From Monosiga brevicollis MX1 (lineage: Eukaryota; Opisthokonta; Choanoflagellata; Craspedida; Salpingoecidae): a stretch of 40,847 nt of DNA. The DNA is taken from assembly GCF_000002865.3 (NCBI RefSeq), contig NW_001865041.1:2029505-2070351 (forward strand), read 5' to 3'. The position numbers were made by a program, and so were the translations under genes. Below the pieces are notes generated by a model. It did no database searches and was not told the origin of the DNA. It saw only the letters and a program-made list of their open reading frames with translations. Positions 1-10,159 of this stretch are shown here, piece by piece; positions within the stretch are counted from its first letter, which is position 1; every line of letters begins with the position of its first letter.

Positions 1-325
1 GTAGCTGGCACTCACGAACAGCGCTTGGACATTGAGCGCAATGATGTAATGAGCCGTTATTTGTTCTGCGTTTCCCGTACATCTTGCTGCTGAGGCCCGG
101 CTTGACGGCGCGTGCGCGTACGCTGACGCTCGCGTCCTTTGACGCCTGACCTGATTCATGCCGCACCGCGTAGTATTACCTGAACACTTGGTACCTCGAC
201 TCTTTTTCGGCCGACTACCAGGTTTGATAGATTGGCTGGCTCGATCCGCCTACGGTTCAAGCCGATGCGAAGGAAGAAGTCTTTGACTCACGGCACGCTT
301 TCCTTCTGTACTGTTTTCATCTGTA

Positions 326-347
326 TTTTTTTTTTTTTTTTTTTTTT
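326..347. repeat. Poly-T run, 22 bases
   Basis: This is an uninterrupted T homopolymer just before the GT microsatellite. It could be promoter-proximal low-complexity DNA or the pyrimidine tract of an intron in the receptor gene. Confidence 0.9.
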
Positions 348-359
348 CCCAATCGTTTG

Positions 360-361
<2 letters not shown>

Positions 362-435
<74 letters not shown>
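362..435. repeat. (GT)n microsatellite, about 37 units
   Basis: This is a nearly perfect dinucleotide repeat of about 74 bases. It yields artefactual Val-Cys and Thr-His open frames on the two strands. It probably varies in length between isolates. Confidence 0.95.
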
Positions 436-439
<4 letters not shown>

Positions 440-616
440 GGCGATGCTTGATGTGCTGGCAGTTGGGGCTCCGTTTTCAGGGACGGCCCAGTGGTGTGGC
501 AAACTTTGCTGTTGCTGCGCTCTATTGCGAGGGAGTTACGGCCGGTGCGTATTGGCGCGCGGCGTCTTCTTTTCGCCAGTGGCGCACATTTTTTTTATAC
601 TGTAGCCCATGAGCCC

Positions 617-3600
617 ATGAGCCCTCATTGTTTCCTTCCTGTTGCGTTGTGTAATTCCTGCCGCGATCACCCACGCGCGGCGTTAGATTGCAACAACACG
701 GGGACCTACTTCAACACGAGTTTGGGGCTCTGTCTGAACTGTGATGGCAGCACCAACTATCAAGACGAAGTCAATCAAACAGCGTGCAAGCCCATGACGA
801 CCTGTACTTTGGCCCAGTACCAGTCGGTTCCTGGACAAAGCACGGCCGACCGGAGTTGCGCGGCTCTGCTCAACTGTACGAGTGAACAGTATGAGAGCGA
901 GAGCCCGACTGTTACTTCGAACCGCGCCTGTGCGGACTTGGAGCATTGTGGGGCCGGATCTTATGTGAGCGTGGCCGCAACTGCGACGTCGGATCGTGAG
1001 TGCGCGGCCTGTGTTGGAGGATATTCGGTGGCAGCGAATGCAGGCAGCTGTACTGCGTTTAGCAATTGTAGCAGTGGGACAGAGTATGCGAGCTTTTCTG
1101 GCAATGCCACCGCGGACCGGCTGTGTGCTGCAGTGACAGTCTGCAGGGAAAGCGAGTATGAGTCGTTGGCACCGACGCCGACAACGGATCGGCTGTGCAT
1201 GGCGGTGCAAAACTGTTCGGCTGGCTTTTACATCAGTGTTGTGGCAACTGCCACCAGCGACCGCACCTGCGCACGCTGTGAGATTTGTTCGGACGGGGAG
1301 ACGGCTCGCTATGATTGTGGACCAACTTCTGAAAGGGATTCGGAGTGCATGGCCTGTCCGGAGAACTGCGATGCCTGTACGTATGAGAGCGAGGGCGATG
1401 TGGTGGTATGCACGGAATGTGCGATTGGTATTGACGCTTATCCCAATGGCACTTGCCCTGGCGCATGTCCAGCCGATTACGTCGCCGACTTTACCCCCTG
1501 CTTTGCTTGCGGGGAATCATGCTACACATGTGACCTTGCAGGCTGCCTGTCGTGCTTCAACAATGCCAGCCGTGTTCCCAATAATGGACGAAGCATTCCG
1601 GCTGACCCAGCCCAGTACACGTACTTGGCGACGGGAAGTGCGTGTGTTTCGACTTGTCCGAACGGCCAGTTTGCGAACATGGGGACGGGTCGGTGCCAAT
1701 CTATTCGGACGTGCGGTGCTGGGACTTATGTGGTGGCGTCGCCGACGTCGACCAGTGATCGTGAGTGTGCGCCCTGTTTGGGTGGGACGTTTAGCACGGC
1801 GGTCAACCAGCCCATTGAGACGTGCGTGCCTTGTCCGGCAGGGTCGACTGACGCGGACAATGATCCAACGACACCTTGCAAGGTTTGCGGCGGCGGGCGG
1901 TACCTTGATCCCTCCGTCCTGCGAACAGAGGGGTGCGATGCTTACCTCTGTGCAGCCGGGACCACGGACGACGATGGCAACGTGAGCACGGCCTGTGTAG
2001 CTTGCAGTGCGGGGACGTACCTGAATGCCGCAACGGAGCGTGTTGGGCCGTGTTCAGCGTTTGCGTGTGCACTCGGAGCCACGGACGACGACAGCAACGT
2101 CAGCACGCCCTGTGTTACTTGCAGTGAGGGGGCGTTCCTGGACCCCTCTGAAGTGCGGACGGGACCTTGCAGCGACTATGCGTGCGGTGCGGGCACCACG
2201 GACGCGGACGCCAATGTCAGCACACCTTGCGTAACCTGTGACCCTGGGACGTTTCTGGCCGTTGACGAGGTTCATGTGGGACCATGCAGTACGTTGGCGT
2301 GTCGTCCGGGGACGACGGATGTTGATAGCGACACGAGCACTGCGTGCGTGGCGTGTGGACCGGGACACTATCTTGACACGGGAGCGGTGCGGACGGGGCC
2401 TTGTGCGGCATATGCGTGTCCGCTGGGGACTTGGGATGAGGACAATGACGCGACGACGCCGTGCAGGGGCTGCCCGGCTGGAACAGCGGGGGTGAGCAAC
2501 AACAGTTGTACGGCGTGTGAGGCAGGGACGTTTTCCAGCAGTACTGGCCGGCGGTCTTGTCAGTCTTGCGTGACCTGCACGGCTGATCAGGTTGAGTCTG
2601 AGGCCTGCACGGCGACGTCGAATCGTGTGTGCACATCAGGTAGGTGTGGAGTGAAACACTGCTTTTATTTTTGTGTGTGCTTTGTTTGTGTTTTGGCCGT
2701 GAAGCTTGTGCGGGGTTGTGAGTCGCACACGCGGGAGTTTGAGGGTGTGGTTGTGTGGGCTGTGGGTTGTTTGTGGGGTTTGGCTGCGAGCTGACGTTTT
2801 TGGCCAACATTGTTGTGGTGTAGCCAAGACGAGCTCTTCATCGGGCGGCAGTGCTGTGATTATTGGGGCTGCTGCCGGGGGGGTTGCGTTTATTGTGATT
2901 GTGGTGGTGGTTGTGTGCTGTTGCTGCGGGAGCGGGGCACTGGCCAAGCGCGGCAAGGACAAGCCTAGCGGCAACGATCTCACGATGCATCAGAACCAGA
3001 TGTTCTCGGCTGGGGATCGACGGAACAGGTATGTGTGAGAGTCAGGATTTTTGGTTTTCCTTTTTTTACTTGGAGAAGAGGAGTGTTTACTTTTGATGTT
3101 CTATGTCGCATGACACTGACTGATCGTTTCCTTGTATGACGATTGCTATGGCGATGGCATCAGTGTGCCTGTGGACCCTCGACTCTTTGAGCCGCACGGC
3201 ACTGGCAAAGAGATGGTTAGTTTCTGCATCGCGCCTTGGCGTTTGAAAATATATAACGTTTTCTTCAGGTGGAGTATGTTTAATTTTTGTGTGGTCAACC
3301 ACCCTTGCGCTCGGCTTTTCTCCTTGTTGTGTAGGCATATTCGCAAGTCAATGATCTCTCAAACTCTCAGGTAAATAGGAGTTGTGTGGCTTGCTTAGCC
3401 TATCGGTGTTGTAGTGGCTGCTGTTCTTAATGCCTGTATCCTGTTAGACGACAACCTCTTCGTTTGCCAATTATGCCGAGGTCGACATGGGAGCCCGAGG
3501 TGGACCCAATTACGAGGAGCCGCCGATGGTTGCCTATGGGGCTCCCGTTTATGCTAGCACTGTCCGTTCTGAGTGTGACGCACATTACGTTCCTGAGCTT

Positions 3601-4784
3601 GGCATGTCTCTCGTTGCATTTCTGATTGCACCAAACTGACCCTTTTTTTGGTATTGATTGAGCAGGACGGTCCAGATGCGAGCGTGATCTACTCACAGGT
3701 CAACAAACCCAATCAGGTTTGTGTGCTTCTGGACATGTGCCAAGAGACACAGTCTTGCAATGGCCGTCTTATGACAAGTGTGACATGCTTTACATAAACA
3801 GGGCAGTCAATTGTACGCTGATCCGGCACAGGAGATCAAGGTGGCCCCACCCAGCGTGAGTTGGTTGAGCATTTCGGCCGATCTGGCCGTGTGAATCCAT
3901 CTCCTCAGTCCGTGTGTGTACGCTGTTCCGCCTCATTTCGAGCCGGATGTATCATGTAGAGTGTGTATGCGCACTTGGAAATGATGGACGACGCCTCGCC
4001 GTGGGAGCGCGGGCCAACTCAAGTGCGGGGAGCGGCTGCTGCAAGTTCAAACTACAGTGATATTGATCACGTGGCGACCATGGCTGCCGCTGGCGCCGGC
4101 AGTGGAGTGAACTACTCCAACTTGGATGACATGCAAGGGGAGGAAGGCAAAATTGCTTTACGGCGTGACCAAGAGTAGGTTTGGCTTCGCCTGAGCGCCC
4201 GATGCTATGATCTTTATCGGTGCTTGCTTTTCTGACTCACGGTCAATCTCACTCATCATACAGAATGGCGGAGCCGATGGAAGCCGAAACCGACCCTTGC
4301 GTTCACTTCAATTTGACCACGCTGGTGGGTCCGCATAAAAATTGTCACGTCCACCGTGCCGAGTCTGTGCTTGAACTGATCGTGTTGCATCGGACTTGAA
4401 CTCAATCTTGCATGTGTCGAATAGGGTGCCGAGGCCCTGGTGCGTGAAACTAGCAAGGATAAAAAGCTGGGCGTGTTTATTGTTCGTCAAAAGGCTGGCG
4501 AGCCTCATGTCCTTCGTTTGGCCGTGCAAGAAGCACCTGGGATTGTACGTCTTTGCCGCACACTGCGCCTCACTATTTCGACGTCCACTCTGGTTGAGAT
4601 GGCTGTTTTATCGCTTCGTTTGCTTGGATAGGTGCGCCATCACGTCGTGGATCGCGTGGGCTCCAAGTACTTGCGGAGTGATAAGATGCCCTTTGATAGC
4701 CTGGCCGAATTTATCCGGTTTCATCAGCAACAAGTTTCCGTTTTTGCTTGCCGTTTGACTGACTGTGTTATGCCACATTCTTGA
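617..4784 (+). CDS. Single-pass receptor: Cys-rich ectodomain, tyrosine-motif tail and SH2 domain, no kinase
   Basis: This is a predicted plasma-membrane signalling protein. Exons: up to 2639, 2824-3028, 3164-3215, 3336-3371, 3448-3588, 3666-3716, 3802-3855, 3960-4174, 4264-4324, 4425-4544 and 4632-4784; all phases agree. Exon 1 has TNFR-like modules with a recurring TSDR-C signature, then five 39-residue Cys repeats. Exon 2 carries the membrane helix (VAFIVIVVVVVCCCC) and a basic stop-transfer. The tail holds YSQV twice, YAEV, YADP, YAHL, YSDI and YSNL, all suited to SH2 binding. The last exons form an SH2 domain with the FLVR-type motif GVFIVRQ, a HH pair after strand C, and an end (FACRLTDC) matching the usual SH2 C-terminus. 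No kinase domain follows. The in-frame ATG at 617 is only a placeholder, since it gives no convincing signal peptide. The donor at 3588 is weak. The whole SH2 end reads through without a final intron. Confidence 0.85.
1889..2473 (+). repeat. Coding tandem repeat, 117 bp x 5 (39-residue Cys modules)
   Basis: Five consecutive 39-residue units lie in the receptor ectodomain. Each has an aromatic near its start, a G-P-C or similar, a second Cys, an acidic stretch of the type TTDxDxN, an STPC and a closing C-x-x-C. The acidic D-x-D-x-N/D stretch could bind calcium. The units have diverged at the DNA level, so the array is old. Confidence 0.85.
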
Positions 4785-5071
4785 ACGAGGGCGGGGTAGT
4801 TCTTGAGCTTCTCCTGCTGCGCAGGCCATTCAAGCTTCTCAGTCTTGAGTTGTCTTCTCCCTTTGCTGTGTATGTGGTGCAATGTGCTTCCAGTGGATGG
4901 CCAGATCAATTTATTCTAAATCGAGATTTTTATCCGAGCCAGGACCTCGTGGAGCAAGGGCATCGGAGTATGGATCAATAAGCAAAGTGGCATGGGGGCA
5001 AAATACGGCACGGTGTTTTAGAATGCTACGCGCAGTCAGGACGCAAGAGGGAATGCCATCGAATCAATCGA
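4785..5071. other. Convergent intergenic region
   Basis: This is about 290 bases between the stop codons of the SH2 receptor (+) and the CAP-Gly gene (-). It should hold both 3' UTRs. I see no clear AATAAA for either gene and no conserved frame. Confidence 0.6.
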
Positions 5072-8000
5072 TTAGCTGCGCCCGTTCTCACGGCGAGTTG
5101 ATTTTCGCTTTCCCTTTGGAACCCAAGCAAAAAATAAAGGGGAGGGGTGAGATGACAAAAGAATGGGAGTACTGGCAGAGTGCAGTGCGCGACTCACTCG
5201 CGAAGACACGACTTGAAGCACGTCGTCGACCGGGCAAAAGTGACCATGGTTGTCGGGACAGGTAAAGTAGCGCTTGCCCTTGAACAGGCCATCCGTATCA
5301 CTGATTGGGTCATCTAGCTTGACGCCGATGTACAAGTTGTAGTCTGGCACATCATTGTCCAAGCGGCCCACGTATTTGACCACGGCCGAGCAAGCGCTGG
5401 CAGTAACCGCACCGCGTGGGCCAGGAACGGTCACCCGATCGCCAACTTTAATGGAACATTTCGCAACCTCATCCTAAGCCCATAAGCGAAGACGTCAGCG
5501 AGGAGCGGGCAGTGAAGACTGTTGAAGCAGGACTGGTGCTCACTTCTTCGGAGGGCATGCGATGGATTCGCGGCAAGGTTGTCACTGATTGGCCGCGTGT
5601 GGAAGAGCGGCCAGGTCCAGAGCTGTTGGACCAACTTTTTGGGCTCGTTGGCAACGCACCAACGTTGTTCAACAGCATCATCACAGCATCATCCACGACT
5701 GGTGAATGCGTCTATTTCAGACACACCCCAGAGTGTGCCGAAGCGTGCATTCACAAGAGGAAAGATGAGTGAAAAGCAGCCTTCTAGCGTGCTTTGCGCG
5801 TGTTGAGCTGACCTGTGCCTGAGCCTTGGGGTTTGGCGACGCTGATGCCGGGCGTGCGCGATCACCGTACACCAGCTCTTCAAGCTCGTTATGCGCACCG
5901 CGATCATGCTAACACAAAATCAAACCAACGGGTCAAAGATGTGCCCTGTCGAGAGAAAAAAACAAGGGTGGTTTTGTACACCTCAGTGAAGGCGACAAGG
6001 CAAGGTGACGCACGCGAGAATGCATTGATGCGGTCCGCTTGACCAAGTCCTCCAAGACCTTTTGGCGCCGCTTGTCTTGCGCTTCGAGCTGAGCCACTGC
6101 ACCCATACAGATTCGCGTAAGGAGGCCGAATATTATTCAATGCACGCTCGCCACTTAATCTGTGCCTTACCTTGGTCCTCCAATTCACGGATGCGAGCCT
6201 GTTTGTTGGAGATGAGTTTGGTTTTCGTGGCAAGAAAGGCCTTTGTTGTTTCCATTGCTGTCTGCAGCGCCTCCAGTTCTTGTTGAGTTTGAGACAGATG
6301 AGCTTGGCCCTTGCTCATTGAGACATTCTCCGCTTGAAAGTCTTTGAGCTGGCGTCGAGCGATGGCTAACTGTCGCTGGCGTTCTTCACTCAAAGCTCTC
6401 GCATCCTAGACTCACAAAGAATCCAAAACATTTATTTAAAAAAAAAAAAAAAAAAATTGAAAGAAAAACTTGGACAGGCGCAAAGCCAAGCCCTTGTAGC
6501 AGCTTGCTTGAGACACACCTGAAGCTGCTTGTGAAGCTTGGCTTTGTCCGCTTCGAGATCGTTTACCGTGCCAAGACGGCTTTCGGAAGTTGACAGCTGA
6601 TCACGCGCGGCCGTCACCGACGCACTGGCCGCGGCTAGCGCTTGTTGCAGGTTCTAGATGGAAGACGAGGATGTAATCAGTTGATGGATGATGCTTCCGA
6701 CTAGGTGTGCAAGTGCGCAACGAGGGAACCGACTGCAAACTCGGCTGACCTTGTTCTCTGCCTCCAGCTCAGTCACGCGAGACTGGAGCGTTTTCTTCGT
6801 TTCATTGGCCTGGGCCAACGAGGCCTCCAAATTTCCCGCCTTGGCTTTGTGAGATTGAAGAAGCTGGGCTTTGTCCTGCCGCAACTGATTGCGTTCAGCA
6901 ATGATGCCGCTCATATCAGCCTGTTCTTTGTTTTGCCCCTGGCGCAGGCTATCACATTCCTGCGTCTTGCCGGCCAGTTGAGATGATAATATTGTGTTCT
7001 CAGCTTTGAGTTGTGAAATATGGTCCTCAAGTTGCGTGACACGCGTCTGCAGTTCCGCATTTGTGGTGCGAAGTTGTTGAATCTCGGCGAGATGCCGCGC
7101 AATCTCCTGAACGCGCCGGCAATCGGTGTGAGTGAGCCTGCAAAGCGCAAATGTGCGGATGGAGGCCCTTTTCTGGCAAAAGCTGCAAACGAAGAAGGAA
7201 GCCAAAATATAACTCAAAAGAATAAAAAAAGGAGACACCGATCGACAACCAACCTCGGCGCCAGCCGAAGCGGATGAGGCATTTTGCTGAGCAACTCCCG
7301 ACGCCGAGGCAGCGGCAGCTACAGCATTGTTGGAAAGCTGCAGGGCCTCGTTCAATTTGGCAACTAGCTTTTCATCGACTACGAAGGGCCGTGGCGAGTG
7401 GAGGCAGTGGAGGAGTGGGAGGTGAGTAAGAACAAAGAAGGCGCATCAGCACAACAAAAGTTTGCGAGTCCAGTGCTGCCACTACTTACCAATGTTAGGG
7501 ATGAATCCGCCTGGGGCACCTTGAGCTGCCGTTAGGACCTCCACGGGCACGTCAGTTTGCGTTACGCCGGTCATCTTGTTGAACCAATATGTTCCATGGT
7601 GATGCGTGTGCAAACGGGCCCAATGACCTAAACAAACAAGGACGTGTGGGAGCGGCAAAGAGTGTTTTGTGAGTTTGGCATGGCATCCATCCGTCAACGG
7701 CCACTTCAACTGACCTGGGTGGGCGTCGCGCCCGGCGTAGAGCTGCATGATGTAGTCACAGACGGCTGGGGCAAGACTCGAGTAGTTGATGGTGTTACCA
7801 TCGGGTTCGGCGGGGTGTGCTGCCAGAATTGCTTCCACCTCATTTGCTTGCAAAAACAAGCCCAGTTCCTGGGTTTGCAGCTGTGTATAGCCACGAGACA
7901 CATGACCAGGTGAGTAAAAATGCCTGAGAGGCACGAGAGGCACCCGTGATAGGCACCATACAAAAAAACAAACAAACAAACAAACAAAAAACAAAAACAA

Positions 8001-9614
8001 AAAAAAAAAAAACAGGCATCTGTCCCTTCCCACCTACATCGACAGATAGGATGGTCACCGGAATCACGCCAAAGCCTTCTGTATCGCGTTTCTGCTTTGT
8101 CAAAAGGTTGCAAATGATAGAATAGGTGATGTTAGGGTTCAAAAGGGGAGCGAGCGAGAGCGGGAAGACTGCTGGCCAACTCATGGTCCTGGCGCTGGGG
8201 CACGCACGGCAAAATGGGTAAGGACGGCATCGGCCACAATGTCATCGCGAGTCAACACAAAGTCATCGGGGGTTGTTAGGCTGACGGTGCCCTTGACCTG
8301 TCAGTGGTAAGGTGTAGATGTAGCGACATGCTGTGAGAAAACGAAGGTGGGGTGCAAATAAAAAAAAAGAAAAGGTGAAGGCGCAGGCTCATTCGAACCA
8401 GGTGCAGAAAGGCCGGCCCTTCAGTGGGATGATAAAACTCAATCCACGGGGCCTGTTTTTGCTCAGGTCTAGATCCCAGTGTGGACACGAGATGCTACGA
8501 AATGGAACGACAGAACGACGCGATTATCTGCAGCGGAGCAAGTCAAGCATTCAAGCATTCAAGAGAGGCGTTTGTCAGTATGCCCCGACGAACTGTGCAG
8601 AGGTTGGCGAGGATATGGTCAATGCCAATTGTCGCTTCGCTGTTGCCTAGACCAATGGCTTTGCAGAGGTTCTGAGAGCCCAAGTGATAGTGGCGGTGAG
8701 TTTGATCGGCTTTGCCTACAAGTGTTTATGCCCGCACAAGCGCAGGGCAGGGGGGTCGTACGTCGAGGTCCTCTTGAGAGAGACGCAGTGCCGTGGGTAA
8801 ACTAAGCAGGGCACTTTGAAGCTCCAGCAATTCTAGCTTGCCATCTCCATCCCGGTCGTAGGCTACAAAAATATCCTGTCTCGGATCAAACAGAGAGGCC
8901 AGGACAAAGAGGATAAGATGTGAAGTTGAGGAGGCAGTGCGCAGGCCGAGGTGAGAACGAGGGCCAGTACGCACGCGCACGCGACGCGTGATCTGCTCGT
9001 TCTGTGCCTAAAGAGGGAACAGTCATCTTTGTCAGAAGGCACAGGGGAGCGATAGCAGTGATCTAAAGCCCGCCGATCTGCGCAGCTGCATACCATGGCT
9101 GCTTCAGGAATGAGAGTGGCGAGGAGGGTTCTCGCTTGCGGCTTGGCACGACTTGTTAAGGCAAAGAGCAGCCGGCTCGCTCCAAACAGGTTGTAGGTAT
9201 ACAGGCGATGGCAAGTTTGAGGTGAAGTCAAGAGAAGAAGTCAATCCTCTCGATCGAAGCGCGGCCGCCGGTTGCCGCGTTGTACTCTTCTGTTTTCACT
9301 TTGTGAACATGACACGCAACTTCAACAACTTCAAGTGTCAGCCCCGTCTAGTCTCGATCCTGCCGGAGTCAGGCATCGAGGAAGCGTCAGAGCCAGAGCG
9401 TACGCAAGTTCAGACCCGTCCTTCAACGGCGACCGGACCAGCACATGAGTTTCGCGTGAGCACGTCAGGGCACAACTCACCTGCTGCCGTTTGATCGAGA
9501 GAGGTGCAAAAATGAACCGCCGTGCTTTCTTTCGCGTACGGTTCACAGTCGTATCAATTCTCTGATTCGCGACAGCTTCTCGTCAATTCTCTGAAACCAG
9601 TTAATTTCCATCAT
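5072..9614 (-). CDS. EF-hand / degenerate WW / coiled-coil / CAP-Gly protein
   Basis: This is a probable microtubule-associated, calcium-responsive protein. Sixteen exons fit phase, in gene order: 9094-?, 8981-9007, 8762-8875, 8594-8671, 8208-8297, 8038-8091, 7715-7880, 7490-7627, 7254-7378, 6750-7106, 6519-6653, 6171-6405, 6014-6096, 5813-5908, 5544-5711, 5198-5473 and 5072-5113. A canonical EF-hand loop, DRDGDGKLELLE, lies in exon 8762-8875. More EF-like helices follow. A WW-like segment (GTYWFNKMTG) keeps the first Trp but has lost the second. Then come about 330 residues of heptad coiled coil and a Ser/Pro-rich linker. The CAP-Gly domain has GVKLDDP and GKRYFTCPDNHGHF, the signature that binds EEVDF/Y tails. 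The protein ends in a basic tail, GKRKSTRRENGRS. The 5' end is uncertain: an ATG at 9614 gives an amphipathic helix, but its link to the next exon is weak. Confidence 0.8.
6438..6456. repeat. Intronic A run (T run in the sense strand of the gene)
   Basis: This homopolymer lies inside an intron of the CAP-Gly gene. On the sense strand it reads as T and sits upstream of the 3' splice site of the exon ending at 6405-6171. Confidence 0.8.
7960..8012. repeat. (CAAA)n and A-rich low-complexity tract in an intron
   Basis: A tract of CAAA units passing into a pure A run fills most of an intron of the CAP-Gly gene. On the sense strand it is a TTTG/T tract upstream of the acceptor at 7881. Confidence 0.85.
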
Positions 9615-10159
9615 TGTTATCGTTCACCTTTCAGCTGATTCTCTGAATACTCTGCGGTTGCCATGCTCCCCTCTGCCTCCCTTGGTGTTTGCACTGGAAC
9701 CGTACCGTTGTTGCCAAGCGAGAAGTTAACAGTTGGTAATGAATTGTCATCATTTTTATTGCCTGGCAAGCTGGCTGGGTTTGGACCGATGCTCGTCGCC
9801 CCCAACACGTCTCGTCGATCATCGATCATCGGTCATCGGTCATCGGTCATCGGTCACTGGTCATTGGTCGTTGCGTCTCGTCGCTGCTGGTGTTGTTTGG
9901 GGCTTGGCTTTGGCGCCGTGTGTTGAGCCTGGCCCTGCTCTGTATGCAGTTGCGGGCTTTCTCACAGAGGCTGCGTCGACGATCTCTGCGTTACGCCCCT
10001 TCAACTCAGATGATTCACAAGTCTTCGCATTGGCTGTGTTGTTTGTGTTTTTCCTCCATGGGTGGTGCGAGTCGAACGACGGCTTCCTTGTGATATCCTC
10101 GAGACCAAGTGTGCCTGTTGGGCCGGGCGCAGTGGAATCTTGACAGACCATTGGGCAGC
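9615..10159. promoter_or_regulatory. Divergent promoter region between the CAP-Gly and TPR genes
   Basis: The two genes point away from each other, so both core promoters must lie in about 550 bases. I see no TATA box that I would trust. The region holds a 7-bp tandem repeat (listed separately). Open frames here are short and unlike known proteins. Confidence 0.55.
9818..9869. repeat. 7-bp tandem repeat (ATCGGTC-type)
   Basis: About seven head-to-tail copies of a unit close to ATCGGTC lie here. The flanking units have drifted to ATCGATC, ACTGGTC and ATTGGTC. The array is near the middle of the divergent promoter interval, so the unit might be a protein-binding site, or just a minisatellite. 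Confidence 0.85.

Larger units (their letters stand above)
1..616. other. Region upstream of the SH2 receptor, no confident gene
   Basis: I find no exon here that I can defend. The stretch holds a 22-base T run and a long GT microsatellite, listed separately. Small open frames across the GT tract only encode Val-Cys repeats. The first exon of the receptor downstream, with its signal peptide, may lie here or left of the window. The AG at about 684-685, just before the first Cys module, is a possible splice acceptor. Confidence 0.5.

Noticed and set aside
230-300. tRNA-like B box (GGTTCAAGCC) near the left end
   Set aside because: No matching A box, acceptor stem or T stem can be paired around it.
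683-1210. Long antisense open frame opposite the Cys-rich repeats
   Set aside because: It is a shadow of the repeated, GC-rich receptor exon, with no domain and no splice continuity.
4734-4849. A last intron in the SH2 gene giving a different C-terminus (AIQASQS)
   Set aside because: Reading through gives FACRLTDC, which matches the normal SH2 C-terminal pattern better than the spliced alternative.
9818-9869. CRISPR-like array
   Set aside because: The unit is 7 bases with no spacers, and the genome is eukaryotic.
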